A stretch of 64,000 nucleotides of DNA from CAWIJJ01 sp963836405. GTDB taxonomy: Bacteria > Acidobacteriota > Terriglobia > Bryobacterales > Bryobacteraceae. The notes beneath the pieces were generated by a model that had not been told where the DNA came from, did not search any database, and was given only the letters and a program-made list of their open reading frames with translations. Shown one piece after another: positions 53,394 to 60,093 of this stretch. Each line of letters begins with the position of its first letter. Within the stretch, counting starts at the first letter, position 1. The DNA is taken from positions 124,001 through 188,000 of the forward strand of contig CAWIJL010000007.1 in the NCBI GenBank assembly GCA_963836405.1, in the 5' to 3' direction. Position numbers and translations under genes: made by a program.

Positions 53394-54511
53394 CCCGACC
53401 CCATACAGCCGTTGCTCGCCGCCCCGGTCTCGACCCCCAAGATAATCTCGGCTGCACTATCGCTCTTGGCAAGGACCGGCCTCTGTTTACCCGCCGTCTC
53501 CCGGCTCACTTCCTGCTGTACTCGGGTGAACAGATCCCCCAGCCGGACGCACCCTTGCCGCTCGGCCAGATTCTTGATCAAGCTCGCCGTAAAGTAGCCG
53601 TGTCCGCCACCTTCGTATGCCTTCTGATCCACCTCGCAGGAAGTAACGATGTACCGGCCAGCCCCCTCCCGCAGACGGTCCATGTCCTCGGTGGATAACG
53701 CTTGGCTATCCGTGCCCGACCCGCTATGACAGGTATCCAGAAACACCACCGTGCGCTGCGCCACGCACCGGGTACTGATTATCCCTGAAACTTCGACCAT
53801 CGGCAGCGCCGTCCCAAAGATCTGGTCGCGCCCGGAAACGTCCGTATCGTAGGTCATCAGGTAACTCACGCTACGAAGGTCCTGATCGCGCGCCGATCCG
53901 TGCGTCGCCAGGTACGTCACCACTAAGTCTTCCGGTTTGGCGCGGGTGGCAATCCGGTTCAGCGCCGCCTTGATCGCCGGAGTGGTCGCGCGTTCGTTGG
54001 TCAGTAGAATCACGTTCGATGGCGCGAATCGCCCGACGTTCGGATCGCGCAACAACTCGGCAAATGCCGACGCGTCCGCCTCCGCATATTGCAGCGGCTC
54101 GGCGCCGGTATCCGGATTGAAACGCGAAACTCCCACCACCAAGGCCCATTTCTGTCCGACGAGGGGCAGTTCATCGTAGAGCTTGGGCACCGCAAGCCGG
54201 AACGGATCGCGCTGATCGCGCAATGCTTCCGATTTGTGGGTCCGCGCTTTGGCGAGATCGGCCGACCCGTCCCGGCCGAGCCGCTTCTCGCAAAGGCTCC
54301 GGTAATAGTACGCATCGCCGAAGTTCGGATCCTGGTCGAGAGCGTTTCTCAGATGCCCGATGGCACGCTGCACCTGTGCCTCGGTAGCCTTCTCTGAGAG
54401 ACGCTCCAGCGCCTGATACAGTAGGTCGTGCGCGGCCCCCGCGGTATCTCCGTCCTGACCGCGCAGACCCGCTGCTGCCGTCAACAAACCCAGAAATCCG
54501 CGCCGGTTCAC
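53390..54511 (-). CDS. Tat-exported caspase-family (C14) protease
   Basis: 373 residues. The N-terminus NRRGFLGLLTAAAGL has a twin-arginine motif, pointing to Tat export. Helical repeats of TPR type occupy about 25-100. The caspase-like fold starts near 122 (KWALVVGVSRFNPDTGAEPL). The catalytic His is His204 in VVTYLATHGS and the Cys is Cys261 in VVFLDTCHSG. An insertion of autoinhibitory size is not obvious. It begins four bases inside the end of the upstream gene and converges on the CHASE2 gene. The substrate is unknown; the family cleaves after Arg or Lys in characterised cases. Confidence 0.88.
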   Translation of the reverse strand: MNRRGFLGLLTAAAGLRGQDGDTAGAAHDLLYQALERLSEKATEAQVQRAIGHLRNALDQDPNFGDAYYYRSLCEKRLGRDGSADLAKARTHKSEALRDQRDPFRLAVPKLYDELPLVGQKWALVVGVSRFNPDTGAEPLQYAEADASAFAELLRDPNVGRFAPSNVILLTNERATTPAIKAALNRIATRAKPEDLVVTYLATHGSARDQDLRSVSYLMTYDTDVSGRDQIFGTALPMVEVSGIISTRCVAQRTVVFLDTCHSGSGTDSQALSTEDMDRLREGAGRYIVTSCEVDQKAYEGGGHGYFTASLIKNLAERQGCVRLGDLFTRVQQEVSRETAGKQRPVLAKSDSAAEIILGVETGAASNGCMGSG

Positions 54512-55860
54512 TGTTTTTTCTTGGTCGCGCTCTTGGCCGGGTCCGTGGATTTCGCCGGCGCCGCTCCCCGGGTAACCGGCGCTTTCGCCTGAGTTACAGC
54601 CTGTACTGGCGCCGGTTCGGCGGCAGGTTCCGGCAACAGTGGAGCCCCAGTTTTCTTCCGCAATTCGTTCTGAATGGTACGCGGTACATTCGCCTTGGCG
54701 AAGGCAACCGCCGTGGCAGTGTCCAGATAGTCGAACATCACCGGCCGGTTCTGGATCATCACGATGATCTGTTCCTCCGGGACTTTACTTGCCACCAGCA
54801 ACAGTACCTCGTCCACGGTCAGAGCTTTCTGGGCGGGCGCCGCCGAGGCAGGGTGGGCCGCTTCCGTGGGGGCAGGCGCCTTGGGAGTATTCACTTTGAC
54901 GTCTTCACGCCGGCTCGCCTCGAGCGTTTTGTAGCGCGCCACCGAGTCCCGCGTGCGAGCCACCGTGTCGATGAAATACTTCTCCTTCGGGTTCAGTTCC
55001 AGAGCGTGGTCATAATATTCCTGTGCCTTGAAGAAGTTGGTCCGCTGATCGTCTGCACTCTTGGAGTCGTATGCAATCGACTCGTAAACCAGGCCCATGT
55101 CGTACTGCCGGAACGATTCGTCCTCGGGCCGCGCCATCGGTTCGCCCTTCTCGAGTTCTTCGAGCGCCCGCGTCCAGAGCCGCCGTTCCATGTAGTCCGA
55201 GGCCCGATCCAGCCGCTCTTCACCCGTAGCCACCTGCACGTCAATTGGCCGGCTGGTATTCCCGAGGCGCGCGGCGATCTGATTCACCACTTCTTTGATC
55301 ATCGCCTGCTTCACTCCCTCGGCGCTGTTGATCGGCGGCTTTCCCTGTCCGGGGATCGGCATGCCTAACCAGGTCTTCTTGATATCATCTTGAAACACAT
55401 AGTCGATGTTATCGGCATCATGCACTCGTCCCTCATGGTCCAGAATCCGGTAGGCCACGTTGAGATTTCCGCTCCAAATGAGGCTTGTGCCCTGAGTTCC
55501 GACATTTTGGGTGCGCGTTTGGGGCGGCGGAATCGCAAACCCGGTTACTTCCATGACAAACTGCCAGTTCGCACCCTCCGGCGTCGGCTTGGCTTGCAAG
55601 GTGTTCTCGTTGGAAAGCAACTCGGTCTGTAATGTAGCCAGCAAGCTGCCCTGTACGGGAACGTACTCCGGATTGGTCGAGGTTCCCGTAAATGCAACCG
55701 ATGTATTCGCGAGCCGCACCAGCGCTGGCTGTCGCACCTCCAGCGATATCTTGTGTTTACGAATCGTCCCGAATCCTGGACCCGGTAGGGGCAGTGCGTA
55801 GGCACATAGTCCGAGAGTCAGGGCGCCGGCTGAAAGAACGCGCGCATGGAGTAATCCCAT
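54508..55860 (-). CDS. Periplasmic protein with TPR-like repeats, co-expressed with the caspase
   Basis: 450 residues with a hydrophobic N-terminus (SAGALTLGLCAYALPLPG). A beta-rich part (about 30-200) is followed by TPR-like helices (ASDYMERRLWTRALEELEKG, FRQYDMGLVYESIAYDSKSA, FKAQEYYDHALELNPKEK), then an Ala/Pro/Lys-rich tail ending in basic residues. The end overlaps the caspase start by four bases, indicating coupled translation. It may present or regulate the caspase in the periplasm. No named family is recognised. Confidence 0.7.
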   Translation of the reverse strand: MGLLHARVLSAGALTLGLCAYALPLPGPGFGTIRKHKISLEVRQPALVRLANTSVAFTGTSTNPEYVPVQGSLLATLQTELLSNENTLQAKPTPEGANWQFVMEVTGFAIPPPQTRTQNVGTQGTSLIWSGNLNVAYRILDHEGRVHDADNIDYVFQDDIKKTWLGMPIPGQGKPPINSAEGVKQAMIKEVVNQIAARLGNTSRPIDVQVATGEERLDRASDYMERRLWTRALEELEKGEPMARPEDESFRQYDMGLVYESIAYDSKSADDQRTNFFKAQEYYDHALELNPKEKYFIDTVARTRDSVARYKTLEASRREDVKVNTPKAPAPTEAAHPASAAPAQKALTVDEVLLLVASKVPEEQIIVMIQNRPVMFDYLDTATAVAFAKANVPRTIQNELRKKTGAPLLPEPAAEPAPVQAVTQAKAPVTRGAAPAKSTDPAKSATKKKQ

Positions 55861-56216
55861 AGGGGCCCTCTTGAGTAATTTCAGTTAGTATACACGTACT
55901 GTCAACCGGACCTCCACCCGATTATTTCGCCGCTCCAGGTACCTGTCCCCTATTTGCTGTAGACCGCTGCCTGACCGTGTTTCGCAAGCCCTTTGTTTCA
56001 TGCGCCGACATAGTTCCGGCAGGTGATCCAACCGACTATTTGATATTTTTCGGGCAGCAACCGAATGCGGCGGGGAAAACGTCCTGCTCCACACGCCCCT
56101 CCCGGAAGCTCTGCAATCCCGGATTCCCTTACCGTTCCCTTCAGCATTCGAAAATCCCGTACACATGGCCCCCCCGTAAGCCGAAGAAAACACTGCAAAT
56201 TTTCCTCTTGATTGCG
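55861..56216. other. Intergenic region between the TPR and XRE genes
   Basis: About 360 bases without a supported gene between two divergent units. It must hold both promoters; GTTAGTATACACG near 55886 may be the -10 region for the minus-strand unit. A 102-codon frame on the minus strand has atypical composition and is not accepted. Confidence 0.35.
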
Positions 56217-56234
56217 ATCACAAATTGCAATATC
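56217..56234 (+). promoter_or_regulatory. Conserved box before the intact XRE gene (copy B)
   Basis: ATCACAAATTGCAATATC ends 27 bases before the ATG at 56261, matching copy A at 50709-50726 in position and at 16 of 18 bases. ATTGC occurs twice here as a direct repeat, a possible half-site. Confidence 0.5.
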
Positions 56235-56260
56235 ATTATTTCAATCTGCGATAAAAGACG

Positions 56261-56764
56261 ATGACACTAGGCGAAAAACTTCGGTACCTGCGGGAAGTGG
56301 AAGGAACGCTGCGCGGCCTCGACCGCGAGCTGACCCAGCAGGAAATGGCCCGCCTGATTCAGAAGGAGCTGGGCAAGTCTATCAGCCAGAGCTACCTGTC
56401 GCAGATCGAGATTGGCACGCGGCCGCATCTGACGAATTCGACCCGGATGTTGCTGGCACGGTTTTTTAAAGTTCACCCGGGATACCTGGTGGACGACCCG
56501 GAAGGATACCAGACCGAACTGGTGTCGGACGTGGTGGCGCTCGAGGACAAAGTGGACCTCTGGCTCATCTCCGGCGCCGAAAGGTTCTGTGTCGATCCGG
56601 ACTTGCATCGCGCATTATTGACGGTCTCCCGGCACGGCGATTCGCGGATGTGCCTGGTGCTGTTGGGAGAAATTCTGGAAAATCCGGGGCTGGCGGAGCG
56701 GCTGATGGAGGTGCTCAAGACGCCGGCAACGAACCATCAACCGAAATCGAGGAGGCGTTCATGA
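56261..56764 (+). CDS. XRE-family transcriptional regulator heading the flotillin operon
   Basis: 167 residues. An N-terminal helix-turn-helix spans about 5-75 (GEKLRYLREVEGTLRGLDRE, QQEMARLIQKELGKSISQSY, LSQIEIGTRPHLTNSTRMLL). The C-terminal half is helical, with no recognised sensor. The stop overlaps the start of the NfeD-like gene (ATGA), so it is the first gene of the XRE-NfeD-flotillin-PspA unit and probably controls it. A broken copy of its first codons and promoter lies 5.5 kb upstream in the same orientation. Confidence 0.85.
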   Translation: MTLGEKLRYLREVEGTLRGLDRELTQQEMARLIQKELGKSISQSYLSQIEIGTRPHLTNSTRMLLARFFKVHPGYLVDDPEGYQTELVSDVVALEDKVDLWLISGAERFCVDPDLHRALLTVSRHGDSRMCLVLLGEILENPGLAERLMEVLKTPATNHQPKSRRRS

Positions 56765-57387
56765 TTTGGGCCGACTTTTATCTCATCTGTTTCCTCGTAG
56801 GGTTTGGCCTGAGCGTGCTGGCGCTCCTGGCCGGAAGTGTGGACCTGCATCTGCCGCACATGCACGTCCATGACGGCATCCACCTCCCTCACGGCGACCT
56901 TTCGGGAGCCGGGGGGGATGGTGGCGCCGGAGGACCGGATGGAGATGTTCATGGCGCGCCGTCGTGGTTCAACTTCGGCACGATCGCGGCGTTTCTGGCC
57001 TGGTTTGGCGGTACCGGTTACCTGCTGAACCGGTTTTACAACATCTGGTTCGGAATGGCCCTGGGCGCAGCCACCCTGAGTGGGATCGGCGGCGCTTCGG
57101 TGGTCTTCTGGTTCCTCGCGAAAGTCCTGATGGCGCGGGAAGCGCAACTGGACCCCGCCGATTACGACATGACGGGCGTGCTCGGAAAGCTCAGCCTGCC
57201 CATTCGTTCCGGCGGCACCGGCGAACTGATTTATTCGCAGGAAGGCACCCGCCGGGTTACCGCGGCGCGCAGCGAGGACGGGCGTCCCATCGCCAGGGGT
57301 TCCGAGGTGATGGTGACGCGCTACGAGAGAGGCATTGCGTACGTTCGTACCTGGGAAGAAGCCCTGGGCGACGTGGAGTTCAAGTAG
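56761..57387 (+). CDS. NfeD-like membrane protein
   Basis: 208 residues: one N-terminal membrane helix (FYLICFLVGFGLSVLALLAG), a His/Gly/Asp-rich extracytoplasmic loop (DLHLPHMHVHDGIHLPHGDL), two further helices, and a C-terminal OB-fold-like NfeD domain (DYDMTGVLGKLSLPIRSGG, GSEVMVTRYERGIAYVRTWE). NfeD proteins pair with flotillins in membrane microdomains. The flotillin gene begins 23 bases downstream. The His-rich loop may bind metal, which is unusual for the family. Confidence 0.82.
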   Translation: MIWADFYLICFLVGFGLSVLALLAGSVDLHLPHMHVHDGIHLPHGDLSGAGGDGGAGGPDGDVHGAPSWFNFGTIAAFLAWFGGTGYLLNRFYNIWFGMALGAATLSGIGGASVVFWFLAKVLMAREAQLDPADYDMTGVLGKLSLPIRSGGTGELIYSQEGTRRVTAARSEDGRPIARGSEVMVTRYERGIAYVRTWEEALGDVEFK

Positions 57388-57410
57388 TACGGGTAGAGGA
57401 CCCATTCAAA

Positions 57411-58844
57411 ATGGAAAGCACAACGTTCGTGATCGCGGGGCTGATGCTCCTGGCGATCCTGTTCCTTATGGCTATGTTCGCTAAGCTGTTCCGCAAGGCG
57501 GGACCGCACGAGGCGATCATCGTTTACGGGTTCCGCGGAACGCGTGTGGTGAAGGGCCGCGGCACCGTGATCTTTCCCATGGTGGAAAGTTGCCGTGGGT
57601 TGTCGCTCGAGCTGATGTCGTTCGACGTCGCCCCGAAGCAGGACCTCTACACCCGCCAGGGTGTGGCGGTCACCGTGGAAGCGGTGGCGCAGATCAAGGT
57701 GAAATCCGACCCCGAGTCCATCCTGACGGCCGCCGAGCAGTTCCTGACCAAAGCCGCCGAGGAGCGCGAAGCTCTGATCCGGCTGGTGATGGAAGGACAC
57801 TTGCGCGGCATTATCGGGCAGCTCACGGTGGAAGAGATCGTGAAGCAGCCGGAGATGGTGGGCGACCGCATGCGCTCCACCTGCGCCGACGACATGACCA
57901 AGATGGGGCTCGAAGTGATCAGCTTCACCATCAAGGAAGTTCGCGACAAGAACGAGTACATCACCAACATGGGCCGGCCGGACGTGGCGCGGATCAAGCG
58001 CGACGCGGACGTGGCGGCGGCCGAAGCGGAACGCGACACGGCCATCAGACGCGCCGTGGCATCGCGGGAATCTGCGGTGGCGAGAGCCCAGGCCGACCAG
58101 GAGCGCGTCCTGGCGGAGACCCTTTCGCAAGCTAAACAGGCCGAATCGCAGCGCGACCTCGAAGTGAAGAAGGCGGAGTACCTGGAACTCGTCAAGAAGC
58201 AGCAGGCGCAGGCCGATAAGGCGTACGAAATCCAGGGCAACATCATGCAGCAGCAGGTGCGCGCCGAGGAAGTCACCATTCACCAGGTGGAGAAGGAGCA
58301 TGAGGTTCTGGTGCAGGAGGCCGAAATCAAGCGCCGCGAGCGCGAGCTGACGGCCACTGTGTTGAAGCAGGTGGAATTCGAACGGCGCCGCATCGAGACG
58401 CTGGCGGAGGCCGAAAAATCGCGCACCATCATGGAAGCCGACGGTAAAGCCGCGGCCATCCGCGCGCAGGGTGAAGCCGAAGCCGAAATCATCTTCAAGA
58501 AAGGTGACGCCGAGGCCCGCGCCATGAACGTGAAAGCGGCGGCGTACCAGGAATTCAACCAGGCGGCCATCGTGGATAAGCTGATCACCGGGCTGCCCGA
58601 AGTCGTGCGGGCTCTGGCGGCGCCTCTTGCCAACGTGGACAAGATCACCATCGTGTCCACCGGCAACGGCGATTCCGCCGGGATGCACAAGATCACCGGG
58701 GACATGACCCAGATGGCGGCGCAGATCCCGGCACTGTTCGAAACGCTCTCCGGCATGCCGCTTCATGACCTGTTCGCGAAAGTCCGGCTCATCGGCGAAA
58801 AGTCGTCGAAGGTGGACGACAAAGCCAAGGGCGCGGCTCAGTAA
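57411..58844 (+). CDS. Flotillin-like SPFH-domain protein
   Basis: 477 residues. An N-terminal membrane segment (FVIAGLMLLAILFLMAMFA) is followed by the SPFH domain (PHEAIIVYGFRGTRVVKGRG, VAVTVEAVAQIKVKSDPESI, RGIIGQLTVEEIVKQPEMVG), then a long Ala/Glu-rich coiled coil (about 190-390) with flotillin EA repeats, and a C-terminal helical part. Flotillins scaffold ordered membrane domains and help assemble membrane complexes. Position between NfeD-like and PspA genes supports a membrane-maintenance role. Confidence 0.93.
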   Translation: MESTTFVIAGLMLLAILFLMAMFAKLFRKAGPHEAIIVYGFRGTRVVKGRGTVIFPMVESCRGLSLELMSFDVAPKQDLYTRQGVAVTVEAVAQIKVKSDPESILTAAEQFLTKAAEEREALIRLVMEGHLRGIIGQLTVEEIVKQPEMVGDRMRSTCADDMTKMGLEVISFTIKEVRDKNEYITNMGRPDVARIKRDADVAAAEAERDTAIRRAVASRESAVARAQADQERVLAETLSQAKQAESQRDLEVKKAEYLELVKKQQAQADKAYEIQGNIMQQQVRAEEVTIHQVEKEHEVLVQEAEIKRRERELTATVLKQVEFERRRIETLAEAEKSRTIMEADGKAAAIRAQGEAEAEIIFKKGDAEARAMNVKAAAYQEFNQAAIVDKLITGLPEVVRALAAPLANVDKITIVSTGNGDSAGMHKITGDMTQMAAQIPALFETLSGMPLHDLFAKVRLIGEKSSKVDDKAKGAAQ

Positions 58845-58851
58845 GGCAGCA

Positions 58852-58880
58852 GGGCAGGTCTCCGGGCCTGCCCCTTTTCT
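58852..58880 (+). terminator. Intrinsic terminator or attenuator after the flotillin gene
   Basis: GGGCAGG (58852-58858) pairs with CCTGCCC (58867-58873) around an 8-base loop, followed by CCTTTTCTT. It lies between the flotillin and pspA genes and may lower pspA expression from the upstream promoter. Confidence 0.65.
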
Positions 58881-58927
58881 TCAAGTGAATTTCGAGTGTG
58901 CGGCGTAGCAAAGAAGGAGACCTCATC

Positions 58928-59584
58928 ATGGCACTGTTAGAACGAGTAGCGACACTGATCCGGGCAAACATCAACGACCTGGTGGATAAAGCCGAAGATC
59001 CGGAGAAGATGATCAAACAGGTGATCCTCGATATGGAGAATCAACTGCTTCAGGTAAAAACACAAGTGGCCATCTCCATCGCCGACCAGCACGTGCTCGA
59101 GAAAAGGTGGAAGGAAAACCAGGAGAACGAGCGGCAGTGGATGCGCCGCGCCGAGATGGCTCTGGACAAAAGCGACGACGCCCTCGCACGGGCCGCGCTG
59201 GAGCGCTCCATGAGCTACAAGTCGATGACCGAAAGCTTTCGGATGCAGGTGGAAGACCAGAAGGTCCAGGTGGAAAACCTCAAGACCGCGCTGCTGAAGC
59301 TGCAACAGAAACTTGCCGAAGCGCAGGCGAAAAGCGAAACGCTGATCGCACAGCACCGCCGTTCCCGCGCGCTCAATAAAGCCACCGAGGCGGGCACCGC
59401 CATCGGCGACTCGTCCCACGGCGTGGCCTTCGACCGCATGAAGGACAAGGTGAACCATACCGAGGCCGTCGCCCAAGCCACCGCCGAACTGGCGGCGGAC
59501 GATGTAGACGGCCGCTTCGAAGCCATGGAGAAGGAACGGGAAATCGACCGCCTGCTCCAGGAAATCAAGGCGAAGCGGCAGTAG
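58928..59584 (+). CDS. pspA: PspA/IM30-family membrane-protection protein
   Basis: 218 residues from the ATG at 58928 (AAGGAGA site). An ESCRT-III-like coiled-coil protein: the N-terminal amphipathic helix ALLERVATLIRANINDLVDK, then KAEDPEKMIKQVILDMENQL, and long helices to the end. The family coats damaged inner membrane and keeps the proton gradient. The usual PspF/PspBC partners are absent; instead NfeD, flotillin and an XRE regulator precede it, a layout also seen in other phyla (liaIH- or ydjFGHI-like arrangements). Confidence 0.93.
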   Translation: MALLERVATLIRANINDLVDKAEDPEKMIKQVILDMENQLLQVKTQVAISIADQHVLEKRWKENQENERQWMRRAEMALDKSDDALARAALERSMSYKSMTESFRMQVEDQKVQVENLKTALLKLQQKLAEAQAKSETLIAQHRRSRALNKATEAGTAIGDSSHGVAFDRMKDKVNHTEAVAQATAELAADDVDGRFEAMEKEREIDRLLQEIKAKRQ

Positions 59585-59664
59585 TTATCGGACTATAACC
59601 AGGGGCGGCCTTGAGGCCGGTTGCGCGCTCGAAGACCGCCCCCACTCGAGAACAACGAAAAAAC

Positions 59665-60084
59665 ATGAGCTACAAATCGCGTATCGATTGGTGTGCCCTG
59701 GCGGGAATCGCGGTGGCTGTTGCGGCCATCGTCTTGCGCGCCAGCGTCTGGATCTCCGGTCCGGTGCTGCTGATCCTGATGCTCTGCGCCTTCCCCCAAT
59801 CCTATGAGATCACCCCCGACGGCCTGGCTGTGCGGGATGCGCTCTCGCGGCGCATGATCCCTTATTCGGAAATCCGCCACGTCGCCCTGAGCCCGGGACG
59901 CGTGCGCGTGTTGCACGGCCGCGGCTCGGAACTGATGATGGCCCCCGCCATGCGGCAGCAACTGTTCGACGATCTCGAGGCCCGTCTCCCGCACCTGATG
60001 CGGGTCGGCTCGGAACTGCTGCCGCGCGACCGCTACGTGGAATATTCCTTCGAGCGCGTGCGGGGCGCATACCGCACCAGCTAA
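59665..60084 (+). CDS. Membrane-anchored bacterial PH-like domain protein
   Basis: 139 residues: two closely spaced membrane helices at the N-terminus (CALAGIAVAVAAIVLRASVW, ISGPVLLILMLCAFPQ), then a small beta-rich PH-like domain (SYEITPDGLAVRDALSRRMI, PYSEIRHVALSPGRVRVLHG). Such proteins are often linked to membrane stress. Position right after pspA suits that. The start at 59665 is chosen as the last ATG before the first helix. Confidence 0.7.
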   Translation: MSYKSRIDWCALAGIAVAVAAIVLRASVWISGPVLLILMLCAFPQSYEITPDGLAVRDALSRRMIPYSEIRHVALSPGRVRVLHGRGSELMMAPAMRQQLFDDLEARLPHLMRVGSELLPRDRYVEYSFERVRGAYRTS

Positions 60085-60093
60085 AATCAGTCG

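Noticed and set aside
55885..56193. 102-codon minus-strand frame between the TPR and XRE genes
   Set aside because: No ribosome site, no motif, atypical composition, and it covers the region where both promoters must lie.
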